64,000 nucleotides of DNA from Microbispora siamensis (lineage in GTDB: Bacteria; Actinomycetota; Actinomycetes; Streptosporangiales; Streptosporangiaceae), in assembly GCF_016863095.1 (NCBI RefSeq), contig NZ_BOOF01000002.1:186001-250000 (forward strand), written 5' to 3'. Below are positions 32,460 through 41,735 of this stretch, in pieces. The stretch's first letter is position 1. Each line of letters starts with the position of its first letter. Made by a program: the position numbers and the translations under genes. The notes below the pieces were generated by a model. It was not told the origin of the DNA, ran no database searches, and saw only the letters and a program-made list of their open reading frames with translations.

Positions 32460-34550
32460 TCATGCGCGGATGCCCCGGGTCGACTCCACCACGTCGGTGA
32501 GCTTACGGCGCAGGGCCTCGTAGAACATGCTCAGGGGGAACTCGTCGGGCAGCACGGCGTCCACCATGGCCTTCTGCTCCGTGGGCAGCGCGTGCACGCC
32601 CTGCTTCCAGACCGAGGCCGGGTCGGGCTCGACGTACGTCGCGACCAGCTCGTGCGCGGCCAGCCAGTGGGCCCGCTTGGAGCGGTCGATGCCGTCGCGG
32701 TAGAGCTTCTCCACCTCGCCGCGCAGGTCGGCGACGCCGTCGGCGACCCGCGACCAGTCGATCGTGAGCCGGTTGTCGGTCCACCGCACGATGCCCTGCC
32801 GGTGCAGGTAGGCGAACAGCAGCTGGCCGCCGAGCCCGTCGTAGTTGCGCACCCGCTCGCCGGTGATCGGGAAGCGGAACAGCCGGTCGAACAGGATGGC
32901 GTACTGCACGTACCGCGCGTGCGGCACGCCGGCCGCCTCCAGCTTCACGGCCTCGCCGTACGCCGTGAGGTCGCAGCGCAGCTCCTCCAGGCTGTAGAGC
33001 CAGTACGGCATGCGCTGCTTGATCATGAACGGGTCGAACGGCAGGTCGCCGTGGCTGTGCGTGCGGTCGTGGACGAGGTCCCACAGCACGAACGTGTCCT
33101 GGGCGAGGTCCTGGGACGCCAGCAGCCGGGCGGCGTCCGGCGGCAGCTCCAGCTTCAGCGTGGCCGCGGCGGCCTCGCTGACCCGGCGGAACCGGGCGGC
33201 CTCGCGGTCGCAGAAGATGCCGCCCCAGGTGAAGCGCGGCGGGGTCTGGCGCACGACCACGGTCTCGGGGAACAGCACCGCCGAGTTGGTGTCGTAGCCG
33301 GAGGTGAAGTCGACGAACGTGATCGGCACGAACATCGGGTTGTCGTAGCCGCCCCGCTCCAGCTCGGCCAGCCACTCGGGCCACACGACCCGGATCCAGA
33401 CCGCCTCGACGTTGCGGTTGGGGTTGCCGTTCTGGGTGTACATGGGGAAGACGACCAGGTGCTCCAGGCCGTCGATCCGCTGGGTGTCGGGGTGGAAGGC
33501 GTTCAGCGAGTCGAGGAAGTCGGGCACGCCGAGGCCGGCCGCCACCCACGCGCGGAAGTCCTTCATCACCGCGTCGAGATACTCGGCGTCATGCGGGAAG
33601 TGCGGCGCGAGCCGTCCGACGCCGTCGACGATCTCGCTGATGCACGCCACGGCCTCGTCGTGGTCGCCGGTGACCGATCCGTCCTTGGCCTGGAGCGGGC
33701 GCAGCCGCTCCACGGCGGCCTTCAGCCGGGCGAACTCCTCCGCCACCTCGGGGCGGGATGCGCGGGCGGCGCCGGACGCCTCGGGCACGCGGGCGGCCCA
33801 GGTCACCAGGTTGCCCCACAGCTTCTCGTGGTCGTAGTCGCGGATCGAGTCGTCGCCGAACAGGTCGGAGTCGGCCAGCACGACCACCCGGCCACGGCCG
33901 TGCCGTACGGTGGCTACGAGCGGGGCGTCCGCGGGGTCGGCGGACCCGGAGGTCGTGAACAGGACGCTCGCCTCGGCCGGCGCGACAAGCGTGCCCGCGC
34001 GGTAGAAGCAGGCGCGGCGCACCTCGGCCAGCAGGTCCTGGGCCACGCCGCCCGGCTCGCTCACGGCCTGCGCCGTGGGGACGCCGAGGATCCAGGTGGC
34101 CACGGTGTTGTGGCAGTTGCCGGGGTCCTGCACGGTCGCGTGCTCGACCGTCACCCCGAACCGGGCGAGCAGTTCGCCCAGGTTGCTGCCGTACTTCTCC
34201 TGCTCGTGCTCGGCCAGCACGATCAGCCCGCCGCCACCCGCGACGTACGCCTCCAGCGCGTCGATCTCCTCGGCGGAGAAGACCGGGCTGCCGACCCCGG
34301 TGGTGCGCTCCCAGCGCTCGGCCGAGGGATGGGCGACCACGAAGACGTCACACCCGTCCAGGACGGCCGGGGTGATCGGGCCCTCGGTGTGCGCGCGCAC
34401 CGTGTGGCCGAGCCGCCGCAGCGCCCCGGCGGCCTCCGCGTAGCTGTTGTCGTCGGGGTGGGCGGGATTCATGGCCTCGGCGACCTCTCGCCGGATCGTC
34501 CACGCCTCGCTGTGCGCCTCGTCGAACAAGACCGCCGGGAAAGCCGTCAT
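32460..34550 (-). CDS. DUF6421 family protein with glutamine-amidotransferase-like N-terminus
   Basis: 696 residues; ATG 34550 has GGGAG upstream. The first 250 or so residues look like a flavodoxin/GATase1-like fold ('VFVVAHPSAERWERTTG', 'AYVAGGGGLIVLAEHEQEKY', 'VVVLADSDLFGDDSIRDYD'), as in exported unfoldase-associated DUF4350-like domains. The remainder ('LKAAVERLRPLQAKDGS', 'HDVHDRTHSHGDLPFDP'-like 'VHDRTHSHGDLPFDPFMI', 'MPYWLYSLEELRCDLTAY') carries a His-rich 'DRTHSHGD' and 'EELRCDL' pattern reminiscent of a metal-dependent enzyme. No signal peptide or helices. The reaction is unknown. First gene of the unit with SDR and probably ltaE. Confidence 0.8.
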   Translation of the reverse strand: MTAFPAVLFDEAHSEAWTIRREVAEAMNPAHPDDNSYAEAAGALRRLGHTVRAHTEGPITPAVLDGCDVFVVAHPSAERWERTTGVGSPVFSAEEIDALEAYVAGGGGLIVLAEHEQEKYGSNLGELLARFGVTVEHATVQDPGNCHNTVATWILGVPTAQAVSEPGGVAQDLLAEVRRACFYRAGTLVAPAEASVLFTTSGSADPADAPLVATVRHGRGRVVVLADSDLFGDDSIRDYDHEKLWGNLVTWAARVPEASGAARASRPEVAEEFARLKAAVERLRPLQAKDGSVTGDHDEAVACISEIVDGVGRLAPHFPHDAEYLDAVMKDFRAWVAAGLGVPDFLDSLNAFHPDTQRIDGLEHLVVFPMYTQNGNPNRNVEAVWIRVVWPEWLAELERGGYDNPMFVPITFVDFTSGYDTNSAVLFPETVVVRQTPPRFTWGGIFCDREAARFRRVSEAAAATLKLELPPDAARLLASQDLAQDTFVLWDLVHDRTHSHGDLPFDPFMIKQRMPYWLYSLEELRCDLTAYGEAVKLEAAGVPHARYVQYAILFDRLFRFPITGERVRNYDGLGGQLLFAYLHRQGIVRWTDNRLTIDWSRVADGVADLRGEVEKLYRDGIDRSKRAHWLAAHELVATYVEPDPASVWKQGVHALPTEQKAMVDAVLPDEFPLSMFYEALRRKLTDVVESTRGIRA

Positions 34551-34723
34551 GAAAAATCTCCCGTACTGTGAGCCGTCTTCCGGAAAATATACACATACCT
34601 AGCCTCGTGGCGATAAGTCGCCCTAGCGGATGAGGAGGCATCACCCGAGCGGCGGACGAGTCCCCGGGGGTCGCTCACCTACCGTCACCGGCCGTAGGGA
34701 GAAAGACCCGAAGGGAAAGATCG

Positions 34724-35434
34724 ATGTTCAAACTGTCCGACTCGGTGGCCTTCCGGCGCACCATCACCGGAGCCCTGCTGTTCGTCGCGCCGCTGCTGCA
34801 GTTCGTCGCGCTCCTCGTCGACCCCGGCACCTGGGGCGACGACCGCGAGATGGTCAGCTACGGCGACAACCCGGCCCTGGCCCAGCTGGAGTCGCTGCTC
34901 TACCACTGGAGCTGGATGCTCGTCCCGATCGCGGCCTTCGGCCTGCTGCACCTGGTCCGCAAGAAGTCCGTCGTCTTCGGGCACATCGCCGGGGGCATGA
35001 CGATCATCGGCTACATCAGCGTCTCGGCGCTGCTCCTCATGGACCCCGTGGAGTGGTGGTTCGGGCAGCACTACCCGGTCGAGCAGGGCCAGAAGATGTT
35101 CGACGAGGTGTTCAACCTGCCCGGCGTCATCTTCGGGTTCACGCTGCCGTGGATCTACCTCGGCATGATCGGCCTGCCGCTGCTCCTGCTGGCCGTCTCG
35201 CGCACCGGCTTCGTCCACTGGTGGGTGCCCGCCGTCGTCACGGTGGGCTACGTGGCCTCGATCCCGGTGCCGTACGGCCCGCTGACGATCCCGTTCTGGG
35301 GCGCCCCCGTCATCGCCATGGGCTACCTCGGCCTCAAGGTGCTGCGCATGACGAACGCCGAGTGGGCGTCGTACTACCCGAGCGCCGACCCCGGCGTCAC
35401 CACGCCCGACTCGTACGCGAACACGACCGCCTGA
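34724..35434 (+). CDS. Multi-pass membrane protein of unknown function
   Basis: 236 residues, six helices ('ITGALLFVAPLLQFVALLV', 'SWMLVPIAAFGLLHLV', 'IAGGMTIIGYISVSALLLMD', 'VIFGFTLPWIYLGMIGLPLL', 'WWVPAVVTVGYVASI' and 'FWGAPVIAMGYLGLKVL'). It ends in a short cytosolic tail. The family is not recognised. Its 3' end overlaps the convergent response-regulator gene by 61 bp, all within tail codons. ATG 34724 follows GAAGGGA. Confidence 0.75.
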   Translation: MFKLSDSVAFRRTITGALLFVAPLLQFVALLVDPGTWGDDREMVSYGDNPALAQLESLLYHWSWMLVPIAAFGLLHLVRKKSVVFGHIAGGMTIIGYISVSALLLMDPVEWWFGQHYPVEQGQKMFDEVFNLPGVIFGFTLPWIYLGMIGLPLLLLAVSRTGFVHWWVPAVVTVGYVASIPVPYGPLTIPFWGAPVIAMGYLGLKVLRMTNAEWASYYPSADPGVTTPDSYANTTA

Positions 35435-36036
35435 GCGCGGTCGCGCAGGTTCAGCTTCATGAGCACGCGGGCGACGTGGGTCTTGACCGTGGCCTCGCCG
35501 ACGAAGAGCTCCTTGGCGATCTCGGCGTTGGTGAGGCCCCGGGCGAGCATGCGCAGCACCTCCAGCTCGCGCGGGGTCAGCTCGGCGAGCTGCGGCGGCC
35601 GTACCGGCTCGTGCCGGCCCGCGAAGGAGGCGATCACCCGCGTGGTGACGGCGGGGTCGAGCAGGCCGTCACCCGCCGCGACGACCCTGATGGCCTCCAC
35701 GAGCTGCTCGGGCGGCGACACCTTCAGCAGGAAGCCGCTGGTCCCCGCGCGCAGCGCGGCGTACAGGTTCTCGTCGGTGTCGAACGTCGTCAGCATGATG
35801 ACCTTGGGCGGCCGTGGCGCGTCGAGCAGCTGCCTGGCCGCGGTGAGCCCGTCCATGCGCGGCATCGAGATGTCCATGAGCACGACGTCGGGCTGCACCC
35901 GGCGGGCCAGGGCGACCGCCTCCGCGCCGTCGGCGGCCTCGCCCACGATCTCCATCCCGGGCTCGCTCTCGACCACCATACGCAGGCCGGCCCGGATCAT
36001 CGCCTGGTCGTCCGCGAGGACGATGCGGATGGTCAA
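35374..36036 (-). CDS. NarL/FixJ-family response regulator
   Basis: 220 residues. Receiver domain with Asp9-Asp10 ('[13 protein letters not shown]'), phosphoacceptor Asp55 ('[13 protein letters not shown]'), Thr in 'IMLTTFDTD' and Lys in 'FLLKVSPPE'. LuxR-type DNA-binding domain at about 150-212 ('[18 protein letters not shown]', '[18 protein letters not shown]'). It is coupled to the kinase by ATGA overlap at 36033-36036. Its 3' end overlaps the convergent membrane-protein gene by 61 bp. Confidence 0.95.
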   Translation of the reverse strand: MTIRIVLADDQAMIRAGLRMVVESEPGMEIVGEAADGAEAVALARRVQPDVVLMDISMPRMDGLTAARQLLDAPRPPKVIMLTTFDTDENLYAALRAGTSGFLLKVSPPEQLVEAIRVVAAGDGLLDPAVTTRVIASFAGRHEPVRPPQLAELTPRELEVLRMLARGLTNAEIAKELFVGEATVKTHVARVLMKLNLRDRAQAVVFAYESGVVTPGSALG

Positions 36037-37217
36037 TTCGTGGCCTCGCTCATGGGCACTCCCTGGGAGATCGGCAGCGTCGCGCGGACACGATAGCCGC
36101 CCTGCGGCAGCGGCCCGGCGTCGAGGGAGCCGCCGAACAGCTCGGCCCGCTCCCGCATGCCGATGAGCCCGTTGCCGGTGGACAGCGCCGGTCCGGCGCC
36201 CCCGCCATTATCGGTGATCTCGAGCTCCAGCCGGTCGGGGCGGTAGGCGATCCGGATGCGTACGTCGGCGTCCCCGGCGTACTTGACCGCGTTGGTGAGG
36301 GCCTCCTGCACGATCCGGTACGCCGACAGGTCGAGACCGGGCGCCAGATGCACGGGCTCGCCCTCGGTCTCCAGCGTCACGCGAAGCCCCGAGGTCCCGA
36401 CCGTGGAGATGAGGTTGGGCACCATGTCGAGCCCCGGCTGGGGCAGCGCCTCGTCCTGCGGCATCCGCAGCGCCCCGAGCATGATCCGCAGCTCCTCCAC
36501 CGCGTCCCGGCCCGCCTGCTCGATCCCGCCGAGGATCTCGGCCTCCGGAGAGGGGCCGTCCTCCTGCGCCGTACCCATCCGGCGGCGCAGCACCCCCGCC
36601 TGCATGACCATCATGCTCACGCTGTGAGCCACCACGTCGTGCAGTTCCCTGGCGATCCGGTTGCGTTCGGCGGCGACGGCCTCGGCGGCCCGGCGCTCCC
36701 GCTCCAGCTCCAGCCGCGCCGCCCGCTCGGCCATCCGGTGGGCGCGCAGGAGGTAGCCGCGCAGGGCCAGGCCCGTGACGTACGCCGAGCCGAACATCAC
36801 GGTGAGGTAGACGACCTCCTGGAACGGCAGGAACCGGTGGTCGACGGCCCCCGAGTCGAAGACGAGGATGCCCACCAGGGCCCAGGCCCCACCCGGTTTG
36901 AACGGCAGATGCGCGCCGATCGTGTGGAAGACGATGAGCAGCGCGGCGAGCTGCCAGACCGGGCACGACTCGTTGCCCTGCCGATGCCAGGCGTACTGCG
37001 CGAGGATCATCAGGATGAAGACCGCTACCGGGGCCCTGCGGCGATACCAGACCAGGACACCGGTGACCAGCGCCTGCCCGACCCACCACAGCTCGGGATT
37101 CTGGGCCGCACCGTAGTCCTTGGCGTCCGTGAACGCCTCAAGGGTGCCCAGCGCGATGATCGCGAGGCCGATCAGGAGGTCGACGCGAGGGACCGAGCGG
37201 AGGGGGGACAAGCGCAT
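36033..37217 (-). CDS. NarL-type membrane sensor histidine kinase
   Basis: 394 residues from ATG 37217. Five or six N-terminal helices (about 10-150) with short loops suggest membrane or cell-envelope sensing. HisKA_3 phosphoacceptor 'ERNRIARELHDVVAHSVSMM' is present, with N-box 'IVQEALTNAVKYAGDAD' and G-box 'ITDNGGGAGP' with 'GNGLIGMRERAELFGGSL'. Complete, unlike the kinase at 1976-2829. Phosphorylates the overlapping response regulator. Confidence 0.93.
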   Translation of the reverse strand: MRLSPLRSVPRVDLLIGLAIIALGTLEAFTDAKDYGAAQNPELWWVGQALVTGVLVWYRRRAPVAVFILMILAQYAWHRQGNESCPVWQLAALLIVFHTIGAHLPFKPGGAWALVGILVFDSGAVDHRFLPFQEVVYLTVMFGSAYVTGLALRGYLLRAHRMAERAARLELERERRAAEAVAAERNRIARELHDVVAHSVSMMVMQAGVLRRRMGTAQEDGPSPEAEILGGIEQAGRDAVEELRIMLGALRMPQDEALPQPGLDMVPNLISTVGTSGLRVTLETEGEPVHLAPGLDLSAYRIVQEALTNAVKYAGDADVRIRIAYRPDRLELEITDNGGGAGPALSTGNGLIGMRERAELFGGSLDAGPLPQGGYRVRATLPISQGVPMSEATN

Positions 37218-37410
37218 GCGCGCAGAGTAATCCCTGCCCGGCACAGCGCGCATCAGGCGACAGACGTCCGCAATCGGCCTGCAAGTCAACGTCAAGCGAC
37301 CGCGCGATCATCGCCCTGTATCAAGTGGGTGTCGGTCACGAAACTCACCTTGTCCAACACTGTCCGCGCTGAGACGCTTGAACCGATCCGAACAGGCCTA
37401 GGAGAAGCAG

Positions 37411-39087
37411 ATGCCCCGCCTGCACTCCCTTATCGCGGGGCTGGGCGCGCTCTCCGCGCTCGCGGCGCCCATGCTCCACCCGCATCCCAGCGGTTCCACC
37501 GACCGGGTCACCCCCGGCGCCGTACGCGTGGAGTCCTCCTCACACGTCCGCATCACGCTCCTCGACGACCGCGGCGTGATCAAGCAGCTGGCCCGGGACT
37601 ACGACGTCGACCTGGCGAAGGGCAGCGGCTTCACGGTCACGCCCGACGGCGTGGTCGTCACCGCGACCCAGGTCGTGCAGGCCGCCGACGACCCCCGGGT
37701 GTACGCCGCCAACCGGGTGTTCGCCGAATACTTCAAGGTGAAGATCCCGGCCGACTTCAAACGGCACTCGCTGGACGACGCCGACCTCGACCGGCGGCTC
37801 CAGGCGTGCTACCCGCCGCAGCGGACCGACTCGACGTGCATCGCCGACGTCGCGACGAACGTCAGCGTCTACCCCTACCTCGATCCGCCGCCGGCCGGAG
37901 GCCTGCCCGCGCAGATCCTGACCACCGGGTCGTCCCCCGCGGCCCCGGCCGTGCTGAAGGTCACCAAGGGCGGTGAGAAGCAGTCGCTGCCCACGGTCCC
38001 GCTGGGCACGACACTCGGCGCCGCGGTCGAGTCGCTCGACGTGATGTCGCTGCCCGGCAGGCCGTCGGCGAAGCTGCCGCCCAAGCTCGACACCGCGCAC
38101 CTCGACCCGCCGGGCGGCCGGGCCTTCAAGGAGCGCGACAAGGTCGCCAAGCTGCTGGACGACGGCGCGTCCGGCGCGGCCCTCATCGACGACGGCAGGA
38201 GCGAGGTGGTCGGGTTCGTCTCCGGGGGCGGCGACGAGCCGGTGACCATCACCCCCGCCGACGACATCCGCAGCGCGCTGGTCGCCGCCGGGGTCACCCC
38301 GCGCCGCGGCCCGGTCGACGTGGTGTACGAGAACGCGCTCGCCTCCTACCACAACAAGCTCTACAGCGGCGCGATACCGGCGCTGCAGCAGGTGCTCAAC
38401 CTGCGGCCCGACCACGCGGTGGCGGCCGACCATCTGCGGGTCGCCCAGTCCAAGGCCGGCACGGCGGAGGACGCCGGAGCCAAACCGGTGGCGCGCCCGA
38501 CGACGGCGGCGCAGCCGAAGTCGTCGGTGCCGCCGTACGTGTGGGCGGCCGGCGGCGTCGTGGTCCTCGCCCTGCTGGCCGTGGGGGTGGTGCTGCTGCG
38601 CCGCAGGAGCGCCGCCGCACGGGCCGACGGCGACGGCCGGACGGACCCGGGACTGGACGGGCACAGCGTCGCCGAGCCCGGGATCGCCGCGCAGGGGGAC
38701 TTCGCGGGCGAGGCCGGGTCCTACCCGCCCGGGGAGAACTCCTGGCCGCCGTACGCCGTGACGAGGGTGTTCGGGGCCGAGGCCGCCCGGTCTCCCGAGG
38801 TCGTGGGGCCGCCGCCGGCGACTCCTGTGCCGTCTACTTCTGTGCCGTCGACTCCTGTGCCGGCGGATCCGTCGCCGCCCCGCGGGCAGGCGTACCCCGC
38901 GGACCTGTCGCCGCCACACGGGCACGCGCATCCGGCCGACCCCTCACCGCCGCGCGGGCATTCGTACCCGCCGAACCCGTCGCCCCCGCGAGGACAGGCA
39001 CAGCTGAAGTTCTGCACCCAGTGCGGCATGCGGCTGGGCCAGGGGCACCGCTTCTGCGGCTTCTGCGGGAACCCGGTCGATTCGTGA
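37411..39087 (+). CDS. Membrane protein: trypsin-like pseudo-protease outside, zinc ribbon inside
   Basis: 558 residues; ATG follows GGAGAA. A hydrophobic N-terminus is followed by a trypsin-like domain (about 40-295). In 'VTATQVVQ' the position of the catalytic His (normally in T-N/A-A-H) is Gln87, while the serine loop 'DGASGAALIDDG' keeps Ser254. It is therefore probably inactive as a protease. A short TPR-like pair (about 305-350), helix 'VWAAGGVVVLALLAVGVVLL' (377-397), four or five 'PSPPRG...YP' repeats and a C-terminal zinc ribbon (Cys535, Cys538, Cys549, Cys552) follow. It lies 28 bp upstream of a Ser/Thr kinase, likely its partner in envelope signalling. Confidence 0.85.
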   Translation: MPRLHSLIAGLGALSALAAPMLHPHPSGSTDRVTPGAVRVESSSHVRITLLDDRGVIKQLARDYDVDLAKGSGFTVTPDGVVVTATQVVQAADDPRVYAANRVFAEYFKVKIPADFKRHSLDDADLDRRLQACYPPQRTDSTCIADVATNVSVYPYLDPPPAGGLPAQILTTGSSPAAPAVLKVTKGGEKQSLPTVPLGTTLGAAVESLDVMSLPGRPSAKLPPKLDTAHLDPPGGRAFKERDKVAKLLDDGASGAALIDDGRSEVVGFVSGGGDEPVTITPADDIRSALVAAGVTPRRGPVDVVYENALASYHNKLYSGAIPALQQVLNLRPDHAVAADHLRVAQSKAGTAEDAGAKPVARPTTAAQPKSSVPPYVWAAGGVVVLALLAVGVVLLRRRSAAARADGDGRTDPGLDGHSVAEPGIAAQGDFAGEAGSYPPGENSWPPYAVTRVFGAEAARSPEVVGPPPATPVPSTSVPSTPVPADPSPPRGQAYPADLSPPHGHAHPADPSPPRGHSYPPNPSPPRGQAQLKFCTQCGMRLGQGHRFCGFCGNPVDS

Positions 39088-39115
39088 TCAACAGAACGTT
39101 CAAGGGGGAGACCGC

Positions 39116-40987
39116 ATGACCGAGGGGCCCGTGATGCCGGCGCTCGTCGGGCGGCGACTCGGCGACTACACGGTCGAGGCGGTCGTCGGGCGGGGCGGCA
39201 TGGCGACGGTCTACCGGGCGCGCGACCAGCGGCTCGGGCGTGCCGTGGCGCTGAAGGTGCTCGCGCCGCAGCTCGCACACGACGACCGCTTCCGCGACCG
39301 GTTCGTGCGCGAGTCCCGGATGGTGGCGAGCATCGACCACCCCAACATCATCCCGGTGTACGAGGCCGGCGAGCGCGACGACCTGCTGTTCATCGCCATG
39401 CGCTACGTCGAGGGCAGCGACCTGCGCAAGCTCGTGCAGTCGGAGGGCCCGCTGCCGGTCGGGCGGGCCAACCCGCTGTTCGCGCAGATCGCCTCCGCGC
39501 TGGACGCCGCGCACACCCACGGCCTGGTGCACCGCGACGTGAAACCGGCCAACATCCTGGTCACGCGGTCCGACCACGTCTACCTGACCGACTTCGGGCT
39601 GACCAAAAGCTCGGCGGCCGAGGCCGGGCTGACCAGCCATGGTCACTTCATGGGCACCCCGCGCTACGTCGCCCCCGAGCAGATCCGGGGCCTGCCGGTC
39701 GACGGCCGAAGCGACCTGTACGCGTTCGCCTGCGTGGTGTACGAGGCGCTCGCCGGGCAGCCGCCGTTCCAGCGGGACACCGAACTCGCGCTGCTCTACG
39801 CCCACGTGTCCCACGACCCGCCGCCGCTCACGCCGTACCGGCCGGACCTGCCGCACGCGGTGAACGCGGTGATGACGCGGGCGCTGGCCAAGTCACCGGC
39901 CGAGCGGTTCGAGACGTGCCAGGCGTTCGTGTCCGCGCTGCGCGACGCGATCAGCGGCGGCGCGGGCGACCCGGCAGCGGTCTCCTCGTCCTATCCCCCG
40001 GTTCCGCCGGTCTCCCCGTCGTATCCACCCGTCTCTCCGTCGTATCCCTCGGTCTCTCCAGACTCGCCGGTCTCCTCTGTCTCCCCGGGATCCGCGGGGT
40101 CTCGGCCGCAGGGGTCCTACCCGCCGGTCACGCCCTCCTCGTTCCCTCCCGGCACCAGGCCGCCCGTCTCCCATCCCTCCGGCTCGGCGCCCGCGGCGTC
40201 CCGCCCGCCCGTGAGCCACCCGTCGGCCGCGAGCCGGGGAGAGGGGCCGATGCGGCAGGGGCCGATGCAGCAGGGGGCAGCGGTGCAGGGGCACGGGTCG
40301 TACCCGCCCGGGTCGCCGCACTCACAGGCGACGGTCGCGTCTGCGGCCTCGCGGGACCGGCGGCGGGGGCTGCCGCTCGGCCCGCTGATCGGCGGCGTGG
40401 CGGTCCTCGTGTCCATCGCCGTCGCCGCCGCGCTGCTGCTCACCAAAGGCGGGGACACCGCCGCGACGTGGAACACCTACCCGGGCAGCACCGCGGCGCC
40501 GTTCACCATGTCCTACCCCTCGGCCTGGGGCGAGGCCAGGACCAACGCCGACCAGTGGATGATCGCCTCCCCCGCGGTGGACGAGTTCAACGCGCTGTTC
40601 GCGGTGCCGGGCAACACCGACTGGTCGAAGGTGAACCCCATCATCACGGGCCAGCCGGACCGGGCCACGGGCGTGTTCGCCCAGGTCAGCAACACCCTGA
40701 GCACATCCGACTCGCCGATGGAGCTCCAGGAGAGCCTGGGCCCGGCGCTCCCCGGCGTGACCACCTACTACGGCGTGCCGACACCGACGACGGTCGGGGC
40801 CAGGCCGGCGTTCCGGATCGACGGCGTGCTCAGCGACCCCCAGCAGGCCGGCCGGCTCGACTTCTCCGCCTACGTCGTCCGGCAGGGCGACGCCGGCACG
40901 TCCGTCCTGGTCACCTTCTTCTGCCCGGCCGGCCGGTGCGACGGATCGAACATCGACCACGTGGTGAACAGCATCACCTTCAAGTAG
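39116..40987 (+). CDS. Membrane Ser/Thr protein kinase (Hanks type, PknB-like)
   Basis: 623 residues; GGGGGAG site upstream. Kinase domain at about 13-285: G-loop 'GRGGMATVY', Lys47 in 'VALKVL', catalytic Asp141 in 'HRDVKPANIL', DFG at 159-161, 'GTPRYVAPEQ' and 'RSDLYAFACV'. A proline-rich linker with YPPVSPS-type repeats (about 290-410) leads to helix 'LPLGPLIGGVAVLVSIAVAA'. The exported part of about 170 residues has 'FTMSYPSAWGEARTNADQW', a small sensor-type fold, and a Cys pair near the end ('TFFCPAGRCDGS'). No PASTA repeats. Co-transcribed with the zinc-ribbon pseudo-protease gene. The 3' end overlaps cbiZ by 8 bp. Confidence 0.93.
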   Translation: MTEGPVMPALVGRRLGDYTVEAVVGRGGMATVYRARDQRLGRAVALKVLAPQLAHDDRFRDRFVRESRMVASIDHPNIIPVYEAGERDDLLFIAMRYVEGSDLRKLVQSEGPLPVGRANPLFAQIASALDAAHTHGLVHRDVKPANILVTRSDHVYLTDFGLTKSSAAEAGLTSHGHFMGTPRYVAPEQIRGLPVDGRSDLYAFACVVYEALAGQPPFQRDTELALLYAHVSHDPPPLTPYRPDLPHAVNAVMTRALAKSPAERFETCQAFVSALRDAISGGAGDPAAVSSSYPPVPPVSPSYPPVSPSYPSVSPDSPVSSVSPGSAGSRPQGSYPPVTPSSFPPGTRPPVSHPSGSAPAASRPPVSHPSAASRGEGPMRQGPMQQGAAVQGHGSYPPGSPHSQATVASAASRDRRRGLPLGPLIGGVAVLVSIAVAAALLLTKGGDTAATWNTYPGSTAAPFTMSYPSAWGEARTNADQWMIASPAVDEFNALFAVPGNTDWSKVNPIITGQPDRATGVFAQVSNTLSTSDSPMELQESLGPALPGVTTYYGVPTPTTVGARPAFRIDGVLSDPQQAGRLDFSAYVVRQGDAGTSVLVTFFCPAGRCDGSNIDHVVNSITFK

Positions 40988-41735
40988 CCCGCCACGTTCG
41001 CCAGTCCCGCGCGCCGTCGAGGACGGCACGGTGGACGGCACGGGCGATCCGCGCTCCCCAGACGGAGCGCGGACCGCCGAACGCCTCAGCCGGGCCCTCC
41101 TCCCGTACGGCGACGCAGACGGCGTCCGACGCGGTCCCGGTGCAGGGGAACCCGGCCTCCAGCAGTGCCTGAGTCTTCGCCTCGGTGACCGTCATGACGG
41201 CGTTGACCAGCGCCGGGTCGGAGAACGCGACCGGCACGGCCACCAGGATGTTGATCGTCCCCGGGCGCGGCGCACGCGCTCCGGTATCGCACACCATGGC
41301 ATCACGCACTCCGGCATCGCGCACCCTGGCGTCGCCCGCGCCGACGGCCTCCCGCGCCGGCTCAGGGGCGGCCGGCAGGCCGGGGTCGGGCACGCCCTCG
41401 GGCGCGGCCGCCCAGGTCGGCACGCCCAGGCCGACCGTGGCGACGGCCTCCGCTCCCCTGTCGGCCGCCGCTGCGTACCGCTCCACCAGCGCGGCCGTCA
41501 TCATGCCGACCCCCGGACCGCCGGGACCGAGCGCGTCCATGTGCTCGACCGGGTCCATGCGCGAATAACCGGCGGCCACCTGCGCGTTCAGCACCCACTC
41601 GCGGTGGCCGATGCCGCCGCCCAGCATGGCCGAGGAGATCATTCGCCAGCCGGGCCCGAACCGCCACAGCAGCGTGCCCAGCCGCAGGCCGTCCTCCATC
41701 CGATACGTCAGGGACGGCCGCGGGACCTCCGTCAT
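40980..41735 (-). CDS. cbiZ: Adenosylcobinamide amidohydrolase (CbiZ)
   Basis: 251 residues from ATG 41735, overlapping the btuD stop (ATGA, 41732-41735), with AGGAGG upstream. 'MISSAMLGGGIGHREWVLNA' and 'GPGVGMMTAALVERY' match CbiZ, which cleaves the aminopropanol arm from adenosylcobinamide to adenosylcobyric acid, the archaeal-type salvage step. An insertion of low-complexity 'ARVRDAGVRDAMVCDTGARA' (about 140-160) looks like recent expansion. The frame continues upstream of 41735 but only reads across btuD. It is the last gene of btuFCD-cbiZ, consistent with corrinoid scavenging. Confidence 0.92.
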   Translation of the reverse strand: MTEVPRPSLTYRMEDGLRLGTLLWRFGPGWRMISSAMLGGGIGHREWVLNAQVAAGYSRMDPVEHMDALGPGGPGVGMMTAALVERYAAAADRGAEAVATVGLGVPTWAAAPEGVPDPGLPAAPEPAREAVGAGDARVRDAGVRDAMVCDTGARAPRPGTINILVAVPVAFSDPALVNAVMTVTEAKTQALLEAGFPCTGTASDAVCVAVREEGPAEAFGGPRSVWGARIARAVHRAVLDGARDWRTWRAT

